A DNA stretch of 64,000 nt. It comes from an uncultured Clostridia bacterium. GTDB taxonomy: Bacteria > Bacillota > Clostridia > UMGS1810. The stretch lies in assembly GCA_934481345.1 (NCBI GenBank), contig CAKSPF010000005.1:124001-188000 (forward strand). Direction: 5' to 3'. The notes below the pieces were generated by a model. It was given only the letters and a program-made list of their open reading frames with translations. It was not told the DNA's origin and did no database searches. The translations under genes were made by a program, and so were the position numbers. Positions 1-7,664 of the stretch are shown piece by piece (position 1 is the stretch's first letter; every line of letters begins with the position of its first letter).

Positions 1-1
1 G

Positions 2-523
2 GCAGAGAGACTGCCGATTGTTCTCAATCATAAACTTCCGGACAGCATTAAAGCTCTTGAATGCTGTGAAGTAAGCTGTGAATTTCACGCACGTTTCGAT
101 ACGTCAAGCAAAACATACCGATATATTATAAATACAGATGTCAATCCTGATGTTTTTTCACGCAGCTATGAGTGGCAGCTCGGAAAAGCTCTTGATGTTG
201 AAAAAATGCAATCGGCAGCAAAATACATTGAAGGTGAACATGATTTCAGATGCTTCATGTCTGCCGGCGGCAGCGTTCAGTCAACGGTAAGAACCGTTTA
301 CGGTGTAAAGCTTGTATCTGACGGCAGCCGCGTTGTGATGTACATTAAAGCCAACGGTTACTTATACAATATGGTAAGAATTATTACCGGTACTCTTGTG
401 AATGTTGGCTTGGGTATTTTCAAGCCCGAATACATAAAGGAAATTATTGAAAGCAAATTACGCGAAAAAGCAGGCCCGACAGCACCGCCGCAAGGACTTT
501 ATCTTTATGATGTTCAATATTAA
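2..523 (+). CDS. truA: tRNA pseudouridine synthase A, C-terminal part (5' end outside window)
   Basis: Open from the first bases of the window; 173 residues are visible. TruA converts U38-U40 of the tRNA anticodon arm to pseudouridine in the cytoplasm. The stretch FHARFDTSSKTYRY near the start of the visible part is the family motif that follows the catalytic-aspartate region, and the C-terminal DFRCFMSAG and YLYNMVRIITGTL segments are typical of the second TruA domain. The catalytic Asp itself lies upstream of the window. It is followed after 17 bp by the DUF5711 gene and is probably co-transcribed with it. Confidence 0.95.
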   Translation, partial: AERLPIVLNHKLPDSIKALECCEVSCEFHARFDTSSKTYRYIINTDVNPDVFSRSYEWQLGKALDVEKMQSAAKYIEGEHDFRCFMSAGGSVQSTVRTVYGVKLVSDGSRVVMYIKANGYLYNMVRIITGTLVNVGLGIFKPEYIKEIIESKLREKAGPTAPPQGLYLYDVQY

Positions 524-540
524 CGAAGCAGGTGATTTGT

Positions 541-1740
541 ATGAATAAAAACCGCAATGAATCTGACAATACCAATATACTTGAATTTCCGACGCAGCAA
601 AATGATCCTGTTGTGCAGAGGCATAACAGAAGAATGCAGAAAAACGCAAAAAAAAGATATATTAAGTATATACTGCTGTGTTTTTCGGCAATAATAATCA
701 TTGCTGCTTTTTTTGCAATAAACAGCGGAAAAGACAATTTTAAAAATACTGATGAAGTTAACAGAACTGCAATTGACACATTGAGCAGTGAAAACTATGC
801 ATTTTCTGCATACCGCGAAGGATATATATATGCCAAAGACGGGAAAATATCGTGTTATAATACAAACCAGGAAATGCAGTGGGAAATAAACGGTTCAAAA
901 ACCGAGCCGAAAATTGCAGTTAATGAGGAATATGCGCTTATATATTACCCAAATGATGCTTTGGCTGTAGTTACCGACGGTTCAAAAACGAAATCCATCA
1001 AAACCGACGGCAATGTAGTTTACGGCACAGTTAACAAAAACGGCTATGCCGCACTGATCGTCGAAGAAGACGGTTTTAAAAATCAGATAGCGGTATATAA
1101 TGCTTCTGGAAAATCACTGTACAAATGGCACAATTCGGATGAATACATAACTGCCGTGCAGTTCTCGGACAATAATAAATACCTTGTTGCATCGGGTGTG
1201 GGATTTGATGAGAAAAAAGTCGGCGCCGAAGCATTTGTTTTTGACATTACCACAAAGGACAGTGCAAAAAAAGTTGCTTTGGGCGACTCGGTTATATGTG
1301 ACATGAAATTTATAAGCAAAAATGATTTTATTGTCATTCTTGATAATAAAACTGTTTGCTACAATATCGGGCAAAAAGAAAAATGGTCAATAGACTACGA
1401 CGGCAAAAATTTATGTACCTATGATATAAGCGATATAGGAAGTGTTGCGCTTGTATTCGGTGATGATTCCGCCATGTCGGGTTCTGAAATTATGTTTTAT
1501 AACCGCCGCGGAACGCTTAAAGGAAAATGCAAAACCGACTCCAAGGTTTCACAGATAAATATGCAGGGCAGCACTGCACTTGCCATATGTGACAGAGAAC
1601 TTGCGGTTTTGAATTCCAAAGGAAAAAAGATTTATTCGCAGGAGCTTAATTATGATGTTCGCAAGAGCTATTTTCTCGGTGACAAAAAAACTGCTCTTAC
1701 CATTGCCGGTTCGGGTGCCTATCTTGTATCTGCTCATTAA
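541..1740 (+). CDS. DUF5711-type single-pass membrane protein, function unknown
   Basis: 399 residues. The start is taken at ATG 541 because AGGTGA lies about 7 bp upstream; an in-frame GTG at 532 falls inside that ribosome-binding site. The N-terminus is polar and basic (about 40 residues), followed by one hydrophobic segment near residues 43-62 (YILLCFSAIIIIAAFFAI) and a long extracytoplasmic domain. That domain has repeated short beta-rich units (for example YAFSAYREGYIYAKDGKISC), suggesting a beta-propeller-like fold. The architecture resembles DUF5711 proteins found next to cvpA in clostridia; family membership is from memory of that arrangement, not a search. No enzymatic motif was recognised. 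It sits between truA and cvpA in a same-strand run. Confidence 0.7.
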   Translation: MNKNRNESDNTNILEFPTQQNDPVVQRHNRRMQKNAKKRYIKYILLCFSAIIIIAAFFAINSGKDNFKNTDEVNRTAIDTLSSENYAFSAYREGYIYAKDGKISCYNTNQEMQWEINGSKTEPKIAVNEEYALIYYPNDALAVVTDGSKTKSIKTDGNVVYGTVNKNGYAALIVEEDGFKNQIAVYNASGKSLYKWHNSDEYITAVQFSDNNKYLVASGVGFDEKKVGAEAFVFDITTKDSAKKVALGDSVICDMKFISKNDFIVILDNKTVCYNIGQKEKWSIDYDGKNLCTYDISDIGSVALVFGDDSAMSGSEIMFYNRRGTLKGKCKTDSKVSQINMQGSTALAICDRELAVLNSKGKKIYSQELNYDVRKSYFLGDKKTALTIAGSGAYLVSAH

Positions 1741-1765
1741 AAAGTCCTGCTGAGGAGATATAAAT

Positions 1766-2377
1766 ATGATTTTGGATTTTGTGTTTATTTTTTTGTTTTT
1801 AATAACATGCGTCACAGGTTTTAAGCGCGGTTTTGGTGCAATGGCACTTGCTTTTTCGGCTTTTATCCTGTCAATAATAGCTTCATACTTTTTGTATGGA
1901 GCAATATATGACTTTTCGGTAAACAGCAATTACGGAAAGCAAATTGAGTCTAATATAACGGAATATATTTCGGAAAAAATCGGCGAAACCGCCGATGGCA
2001 ACATTGAAAAGCTGAATTTACCCGTATTTATAAAAAAAGATATAAAACAAAGCGATATAGACAATTCATCTAAAACCGCAGCGGTAAAAGCTGTTAAAGT
2101 GCTCAGTGCAGTAGCCGTAATGTTCATATCTTATGTTTTGGCACGATTGATTATTCTGATTATAAAGCATATCATACATTCGGTTACTTCTCTTCCGGTG
2201 ATTAACGTTGCCGACTCGCTTTTGGGGCTTGTATTCGGTTCGCTGACCGGTATAATCTGGTGCGCTTTGCTGTATTTTTTTGTAAGTTATCTTACACTGA
2301 TTCCCGATTTGAAAATAATAGGGGAGCAGTATTATTCATCCGTGATTGTAACTGTAGTTTCAGATTTTATTATATGA
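1766..2377 (+). CDS. CvpA family membrane protein
   Basis: 203 residues with a strong site GAGGAGAT 7-8 bp before the ATG. There are four likely membrane segments: the N-terminal LDFVFIFLFLITCVTG, the next near residues 27-45, and two towards the C-terminus (AVMFISYVLARLIILIIKHI and LLGLVFGSLTGIIWCALLYFF). The motif GFKRGF after the first helix and the glycine-rich last helix pair are typical of CvpA (colicin V production) proteins. In other bacteria CvpA is linked to envelope homeostasis and biofilm; no specific role can be read from this sequence. Confidence 0.82.
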   Translation: MILDFVFIFLFLITCVTGFKRGFGAMALAFSAFILSIIASYFLYGAIYDFSVNSNYGKQIESNITEYISEKIGETADGNIEKLNLPVFIKKDIKQSDIDNSSKTAAVKAVKVLSAVAVMFISYVLARLIILIIKHIIHSVTSLPVINVADSLLGLVFGSLTGIIWCALLYFFVSYLTLIPDLKIIGEQYYSSVIVTVVSDFII

Positions 2378-2395
2378 CATATGGAGGAAATATTT

Positions 2396-2941
2396 ATGGT
2401 TTATATTTTACTGGCAGACGGATTTGAAGAAATCGAGGCATTGGCAACCGCTGATATTTTAAGACGGGCAGAAATCAAAACCGAGCTTGTTTCAGTGAAC
2501 AATACCGAATATGTAAAAGGCGCACACGGCATTTGCGTGAAAGCGGATGTGTTTATCAAAAATATTTGCGATGATTTTGATATGCTGATTTTTCCGGGCG
2601 GCGCTCCCGGATATGTAAATCTCGAGAAAAATCCTGGTGTTAAACTCTTAGCGGATAAAGCGTTAAGTACCGATAAGTTTATTGCCGCAATTTGCGCTGC
2701 TCCGAGTGTATTGGGCAAATGGGGGTATCTTAAAGGCAAAAAAGCTGCCTGCTATCCGTCATTTGAAAAATACCTTGAAGGTGCAGAGGTGGTATTTGAT
2801 GATGTAGTTCATGACGGCAATATTATTACTTCAAGATGCGCCGGAACGGCTCATAAATTTGCTTTTAAAATTGTAGAAATTTTGAAAGACAAAAATTTGG
2901 CACAAAATATAGAAAAGTCGATGATATACCGACATGAATAA
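2396..2941 (+). CDS. DJ-1/PfpI family protein (DJ-1-type deglycase/glyoxalase-like)
   Basis: 181 residues. The start is ATG 2396, because GGAGGA at 2383-2388 would lie inside the coding region of the longer ORF beginning at 2381. The class I glutamine amidotransferase-like fold is visible: MVYILLADGFEEIEA carries the conserved Glu, FPGGAPGY the glycine loop, and AAICAAPSVLG the nucleophile-elbow Cys of DJ-1 proteins. YPSFEKYLEGAEVV and TSRCAGTAHKFA are conserved in the bacterial ThiJ/DJ-1 subgroup. Proposed activities in the family (protein or nucleotide deglycation, glyoxalase III) are debated. The last 8 bp overlap the next gene, indicating translational coupling. Confidence 0.88.
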   Translation: MVYILLADGFEEIEALATADILRRAEIKTELVSVNNTEYVKGAHGICVKADVFIKNICDDFDMLIFPGGAPGYVNLEKNPGVKLLADKALSTDKFIAAICAAPSVLGKWGYLKGKKAACYPSFEKYLEGAEVVFDDVVHDGNIITSRCAGTAHKFAFKIVEILKDKNLAQNIEKSMIYRHE

Positions 2942-3512
2942 ATCCGAAATACGAAAAAATATTATAATCAAACGAAAAAACATGCGAATCGGCGATGCTT
3001 TGGAGAAAAGCAAAGCAATATTTAACAGATTGATTTCGACAGATTTTTTGAAATACAGTAATTTTTTGTTATATGCCGATTTTAAAAATGAAGTGCAGAC
3101 AGGGAACATAACAGAATTTTTGCTTCAAAACGGCAAGAATGTGTATTTGCCCGTGTGCAATACAGAAAACAATACATTCAGAGCCTGCAAAATACATTCA
3201 ACGGATTTTGATTCAATAACTAATTGCTACGGAATCTGCGAACCGACCGAACAGAGCAATGCGACAGATGAGATTGACTGTGCAATAGTACCGGGCGTGG
3301 CATTTAACGAGTATGGAGTCAGAATCGGATTTGGCGGCGGATATTATGACCGTTTTTTTGAAACTGAAAAGAATTTATTCAAAATCGGTTTGTGCTATGA
3401 CTTTCAGATTTGCGGTTTTACCGAATGCGAAAAGCATGATGTTCCCATGGATTTATTGGTTACGGAAAAAAGGGTAATAGTTTGCGGAAGTAATTGTAAA
3501 AAAGACAGTTAA
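2934..3512 (+). CDS. 5-formyltetrahydrofolate cyclo-ligase
   Basis: 192 residues, close to the family's usual 180-200. The enzyme uses ATP to convert 5-formyl-THF to 5,10-methenyl-THF in one-carbon metabolism. The N-terminal KSEIRKNIIIKRKNM matches the substrate/ATP-binding Arg-Lys region, and VPGVAFNEYGVRIGFGGGYYDRF is the signature with the GGGYYDR loop. Its ATG overlaps the end of the DJ-1 gene by 8 bp. The stop codon touches the 28-bp inverted repeat at 3512-3539. Confidence 0.92.
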   Translation: MNKSEIRKNIIIKRKNMRIGDALEKSKAIFNRLISTDFLKYSNFLLYADFKNEVQTGNITEFLLQNGKNVYLPVCNTENNTFRACKIHSTDFDSITNCYGICEPTEQSNATDEIDCAIVPGVAFNEYGVRIGFGGGYYDRFFETEKNLFKIGLCYDFQICGFTECEKHDVPMDLLVTEKRVIVCGSNCKKDS

Positions 3513-3539
3513 TTTCGCAAAATAAAAATTTTGCGAAAT
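3512..3539. repeat. Perfect 28-bp inverted repeat upstream of the tyrosine recombinase gene (candidate recombination site)
   Basis: Two 12-bp arms, ATTTCGCAAAAT (3512-3523) and ATTTTGCGAAAT (3528-3539), are exact reverse complements around the 4-bp centre AAAA. The match stops cleanly at both ends, giving 28 bp, the length of a Xer dif site. It lies 18 bp before the recombinase ATG. Alternatives are an mRNA hairpin controlling translation of the recombinase, or a weak terminator for the upstream operon; no T-run follows it. Confidence 0.75.
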
Positions 3540-3557
3540 GAGGGAGTGTTTTTACAA

Positions 3558-4553
3558 ATGATTACCGATATAGCTAACAAGCGCTACTCGGATGTTCCGG
3601 ACGTTTTGCGCGGATATTTGAATTATATGACGGTTATAAAAGGAAGATCTCCCAACACTGTCAAGGAATACTATTATGATATAAAAATGTTTTACAGATT
3701 TTTATATGTCTCTTTAAATAATATTAGCCAAAACGAATTTAATAAAATAGATTTGACTAATTTTGACGAAAGCATTTTAAAAAATATTACCCTCAATGAC
3801 TTATATGAATTTATGGCATTTGTAAACAATACATATTCATCCAACGATAATTACCGTGCGCGAAAAGTTTCAAGCCTCCGCTCATACTTTAATTATCTTC
3901 ATTCACGTCTTGGATTTATAACTTCAAATCCTGCGGCAGATCTTGATTCGCCGAAAATCAAAAAACGCATGCCGAGGTATCTGACTGTTGAAGAAAGTGT
4001 AAATTTTTTAAAAAGTATTAAAGGAAAAAATCAGCAGAGAGATTTTGCAATGTTTGCCATTTTTTTAAGCTGCGGCTTGAGATTGTCTGAATTAATCGGA
4101 ATTAATTTAAAAAACATTAATCTTGAAAAGCGAACCCTGAGGGTTATCGGTAAAGGCAATAAAGAACGCATTGTGTATTTAAACAATTTATGCGTCGATG
4201 CCATTAACTCATATTTGGAAGTCCGTCCGGAAGTCAAAGTACACGAGGATATGGACGCGCTTTTTATAAGTACAAAAGGCCGAAGAATAAGCAACCGTAT
4301 GGTTGAGATTCTTGCCAAAAAGTATTTTTCCGACGCAGGAATTGATCCGGAATTGTACTCGCCGCATAAACTAAGGCACACAGCCGCCACTCTTATGTAT
4401 AAGGAAGGAAATGTTGATATAAGAACTCTGCAAGAACTTTTAGGTCATACAAGTCTTTCCACAACGCAGATATATACGCATATTAACAACGACGACCTTC
4501 GGGCTGCAGCAGACAGCAATCCGCTTGCAAATATAAACATAGAAAAGGAATAG
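3558..4553 (+). CDS. Tyrosine recombinase, Xer type
   Basis: 331 residues from ATG 3558, preceded by GAGGGAG at 3540-3546; the longer reading from TTG 3531 would place that site inside the gene. The N-terminal SAM-like core-binding domain (RGYLNYMTVIKGRSPNTVKEY) is followed by the catalytic domain with the full set of residues: Arg175 (CGLRLSE), Lys199 (GKGNKER), His270 and Arg273 (HKLRH), His297 (LLGHTS) and Tyr306 (IYTH). Between residues about 52 and 82 there is an extra stretch (LNNISQNEFNKIDLTNFDES) that makes it longer than standard XerC/XerD (about 300) and closer to single-recombinase types such as XerS and XerH. It is the last gene of the truA-side run and no mobile-element genes surround it. 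Its likely role is chromosome dimer resolution. Confidence 0.88.
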   Translation: MITDIANKRYSDVPDVLRGYLNYMTVIKGRSPNTVKEYYYDIKMFYRFLYVSLNNISQNEFNKIDLTNFDESILKNITLNDLYEFMAFVNNTYSSNDNYRARKVSSLRSYFNYLHSRLGFITSNPAADLDSPKIKKRMPRYLTVEESVNFLKSIKGKNQQRDFAMFAIFLSCGLRLSELIGINLKNINLEKRTLRVIGKGNKERIVYLNNLCVDAINSYLEVRPEVKVHEDMDALFISTKGRRISNRMVEILAKKYFSDAGIDPELYSPHKLRHTAATLMYKEGNVDIRTLQELLGHTSLSTTQIYTHINNDDLRAAADSNPLANINIEKE

Positions 4554-4572
4554 GTTTTTGCCTATTCCTTTT
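4543..4572. terminator. Bidirectional intrinsic terminator between xer and lepA
   Basis: Arms AAAAGGAATAGG (4543-4554) and CCTATTCCTTTT (4561-4572) pair perfectly around TTTTTG. A-rich and T-rich flanks give a U-tract in either direction, so it can serve both the + strand recombinase gene, whose stop codon lies in the left arm, and the convergent lepA. Confidence 0.88.
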
Positions 4573-4587
4573 AAAATAAACATAATG

Positions 4588-6396
4588 CTATTCGTCAAGT
4601 TTTAATACAGACATAAAAGCTTCCTGCGGAACTTCTACCGTTCCTATCTGCCGCATACGCTTTTTGCCTTCTTTTTGTTTTTCGAGCAGCTTTTTCTTTC
4701 TCGTAATATCACCGCCGTAGCATTTTGCGAGTACGTCTTTTCTCATTGCCTTGACAGTTTCTCTTGCTATTATTTTATTTCCGACAGCAGCCTGAACCGG
4801 TATCTCAAAAAGCTGCCGCGGTATAGTTTCTTTCAGCTTCTCAGCAATTCTTCTTCCTCGTGCGTAAGCCTTCGATTCATGTACAATAAATGAAAGCGCA
4901 TCCACAACTTCGCCGTTTAGCATCATATCAAGCTTGACAAGGTCTGATTTTTCATAACCTTTGAGTTCATAATCAAATGATGCGTAACCCTTTGTCCGTG
5001 ATTTAAGCGCGTCAAAAAAGTCGTAAATAATTTCGTTCAGCGGTAAATCATAGTGTAATATAACACGCGCCGCGTCAAGATATTCCATTGTTTTGTAAAC
5101 GCCCCGTCTATCCTGGCACAGCTCCATAATATTTCCGACAAATTGCACCGGAAGCATTATATCGGCATTGACCATGGGTTCCTCCATATGCTCAATTTCA
5201 GACATCGGAGGTAAATTTGTCGGGTTTGCAATTTCGACTACGCTGCCGTCTGTCTTATAAACCTTGTACACAACGCTCGGCGCTGTCGTGACAATATCAA
5301 GATTGTATTCCCGTTCGATTCTTTCCTGAATGATTTCCATATGCAACAGGCCTAGAAAACCGCAGCGGAATCCAAAGCCGAGAGCTACGGAAGTTTCCGG
5401 TTCAAAAGAAAGAGCCGCGTCATTTAACTGTAGCTTTTCAAGTGCGTCGCGCAAATCACCGTATTTTGCACCGTCCGCAGGATATATACCGCAGAAAACC
5501 ATAGGATTAACTTTTTTGTAACCGGGAAGCGGTTTTTCGGCAGGTTTGTCCGCGTTGGTGACAGTGTCCCCTACTCTTGCGTCCGATACGGTTTTTATGC
5601 TTGCCGCAATGTATCCTACTTCGCCGGCTTTTATTGATTTTGAAGATATTGAACCAAGCGCCGAAAGATACCCGGTTTCCACAACATCAAATTCTTTTCC
5701 GGTTGACATAAATCTGATTCTATCGCCCGGTTTGATTTCTCCGTCAAATACTCTTACATATACAATTACACCTTTGTAGGCATCATAATATGAATCAAAA
5801 ATAAGCGCCTTGAAAGGTTCGCTTTCATCTCCGGACGGAGGAGGAACAAGCTCCACAATTTCTTCAAGAACATCTTCTATACCAATTCCCTGTTTTGCCG
5901 AAATAAGCGGAGCGTCCTGTGCGTCAATACCTATTATGTTTTCGATTTCATCCTTAACGTAATCCGGACGCGCGCTCGGTAAATCTATCTTATTTATTAC
6001 CGGCACTATTTCAAGATTATTATCAACCGCAAGATAAGTATTTGCAAGCGTCTGCGCTTCAATACCCTGCGATGCGTCAACAACAAGAACGGCGCCTTCA
6101 CATGCCGCAAGGCTTCGGGAAACCTCATAATTAAAATCGACATGTCCGGGTGTATCTATCAGATTAAAAATATATTCTTCGTTGTTTTTGTCTGTATATA
6201 CGAGCTTTACAGCTCTTGCTTTTATTGTAATTCCCTTTTCGCGTTCCAAATCCATGTTGTCAAGAATCTGATCCTGCATTTCCCGCTGTGTAAGAACTCC
6301 TGTTTTCTCAAGTATTCTGTCGGCGAGTGTAGATTTACCGTGATCTATGTGTGCAATAATGCAAAAATTTCTTATGTGCTGCTGTCTTTCGGACAT
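4588..6396 (-). CDS. lepA: Elongation factor 4 (LepA)
   Basis: 602 residues. The start is the second ATG (6396): AAGGAGA lies 7 bp upstream, whereas the first ATG at 6402 directly abuts it. LepA is a ribosome-associated GTPase. G motifs are present: AHIDHGKST (G1), GITIKAR (G2 region), DTPGHVDF (G3), NKIDLP (G4) and SAKQGIG (G5). The C-terminal CTD specific to LepA ends with KKRMRQIGTVEVPQEAFMSVL. It is transcribed alone from its own promoter, divergent from the yybS operon. Confidence 0.98.
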   Translation of the reverse strand: MSERQQHIRNFCIIAHIDHGKSTLADRILEKTGVLTQREMQDQILDNMDLEREKGITIKARAVKLVYTDKNNEEYIFNLIDTPGHVDFNYEVSRSLAACEGAVLVVDASQGIEAQTLANTYLAVDNNLEIVPVINKIDLPSARPDYVKDEIENIIGIDAQDAPLISAKQGIGIEDVLEEIVELVPPPSGDESEPFKALIFDSYYDAYKGVIVYVRVFDGEIKPGDRIRFMSTGKEFDVVETGYLSALGSISSKSIKAGEVGYIAASIKTVSDARVGDTVTNADKPAEKPLPGYKKVNPMVFCGIYPADGAKYGDLRDALEKLQLNDAALSFEPETSVALGFGFRCGFLGLLHMEIIQERIEREYNLDIVTTAPSVVYKVYKTDGSVVEIANPTNLPPMSEIEHMEEPMVNADIMLPVQFVGNIMELCQDRRGVYKTMEYLDAARVILHYDLPLNEIIYDFFDALKSRTKGYASFDYELKGYEKSDLVKLDMMLNGEVVDALSFIVHESKAYARGRRIAEKLKETIPRQLFEIPVQAAVGNKIIARETVKAMRKDVLAKCYGGDITRKKKLLEKQKEGKKRMRQIGTVEVPQEAFMSVLKLDE

Positions 6397-6428
6397 GTAC
6401 ATTCTCCTTACAAATTATGTTAATGTTT

Positions 6429-6457
6429 ATTTTAACATATTATTCACCTTTTGACAA
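6429..6457 (-). promoter_or_regulatory. lepA promoter
   Basis: On the minus strand, TTGTCA (6457-6452) is separated by 17 bp from TAAAAT (6434-6429), about 33 bp before the lepA start. Five of six bases match the -35 consensus and five of six the -10. Confidence 0.65.
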
Positions 6458-6510
6458 CCCAAAAACGTTTTTTTTTAATAGATTTTTTACATTTAATTTA
6501 CTGTTTGCAG

Positions 6511-6539
6511 TTGCAAATTATCTTATTTAGTGTTATAAT
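6511..6539 (+). promoter_or_regulatory. Promoter of the yybS-ftsH operon
   Basis: TTGCAA (6511-6516), a 17-bp spacer, then a perfect TATAAT (6534-6539). The transcript would carry a leader of about 105 nt before the yybS start at 6654. Confidence 0.7.
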
Positions 6540-6653
6540 AATCATTATTAATGTAATTAATCAGAATGACCGCAGTATCGTTCGCTGTATAAGCATATAC
6601 GGTCATTTTGTCTTTGCACATTCCAAACATACATAACAGTTTCCGGAGGAAAT

Positions 6654-7664
6654 ATGACAAATATAAAACAAGATATTAAAAAATTAATAATCGCCGCAGC
6701 TGCAATTATTTTGTCAAATATTACGGCATACGGAACAACAGCTGCCGCAGTAACGGCTCCTTTAGCTGCTGCCGCTGCTGCATATCTGACATATTCCTGC
6801 GGTATTAATGCCGGTATATTGCTCGGCTTAGCCGCTGCCGTCTTTAATGCCCTTGTCTTAATTGCAACGGACATTTCCAGCCTCGGCTGCATTTGCGGTG
6901 CTTTGTTTGCGGTTATTCCAGGCATTGTGTGCGGTATTGCTTTTTTGAAGAAAGCCTGCGTTCGAAACGCAGTTTTTGCCGTAACCTTTTCGGTTGTTGT
7001 TTTTCCGCTGTTATATCTGGCATATGTGAAATATGCTGTTAATTTTAACATAGCCGAATTTTTCAGCACAACAGTTACTCAAACGCTTAATAAGTATTTT
7101 CTGCTGATAAAAAGTATTTATCCGGATGCCGTGCAAAATATATCCGGCAATGAAACTGAGATTTTTTCACTGCTCGGTATATATATTCCGGGTCTTGTGC
7201 CATGCATTCTGATATTGCTTTCATTTGTATATTCGGCTTTTGTATATTGGCTTGCAAAGAAAGTATGCAGACGTTCTATGATAAGCAATTCCTTTTTCAT
7301 TCAGGGGCTTGACAGCTTTTTCATGCCGCGTATTACTGCGGTAATGTTGCTTTTTTCCATGATAATAATGTTTATTGATACCGATAACATTACATATATG
7401 ATGTTTTTAAATGTTATAATTATAATTTTTATGATGTATGCCTTTGAAGGACTTTCGTTTATCGAGTATAAACTTAATCAGAAAAATTATGCATTTTTTT
7501 TAAGGGTTCTGCTGATTTTCGGATTGCTTATCGCTTTGACTGTGATTTCAACGCTTGTTCCGCTTTTGAACGCATTTTTTGTGCTTGCTTTTATCGGCAT
7601 GACAGATTCCGCGCAAAACCTGCGGAAAAACGGTTTTAATAAAGGTGAATTTTATGAAAACTAA
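6654..7664 (+). CDS. DUF2232 (YybS-like) polytopic membrane protein
   Basis: 336 residues, with GGAGGAA about 5 bp before the ATG. At least seven strongly hydrophobic segments are visible: two near the N-terminus (IIAAAAIILSNITAYG and the Ala-rich TAPLAAAAAAYLTYSCG), then VFPLLYLAYVKYAV, IPGLVPCILILLSFVYSAF, AVMLLFSMIIMFI, and paired C-terminal helices ending in NLRKNGFNKG. The position directly upstream of gdpP, rplI and dnaB is the conserved site of B. subtilis yybS, which supports the call. The biochemical role is unknown. Its 3' end overlaps the gdpP start by 11 bp. Confidence 0.82.
   Translation: MTNIKQDIKKLIIAAAAIILSNITAYGTTAAAVTAPLAAAAAAYLTYSCGINAGILLGLAAAVFNALVLIATDISSLGCICGALFAVIPGIVCGIAFLKKACVRNAVFAVTFSVVVFPLLYLAYVKYAVNFNIAEFFSTTVTQTLNKYFLLIKSIYPDAVQNISGNETEIFSLLGIYIPGLVPCILILLSFVYSAFVYWLAKKVCRRSMISNSFFIQGLDSFFMPRITAVMLLFSMIIMFIDTDNITYMMFLNVIIIIFMMYAFEGLSFIEYKLNQKNYAFFLRVLLIFGLLIALTVISTLVPLLNAFFVLAFIGMTDSAQNLRKNGFNKGEFYEN

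Noticed and set aside
4675..6423. Several plus-strand open frames within lepA
   Set aside because: Antisense shadows of a well-defined conserved gene, without ribosome-binding sites.
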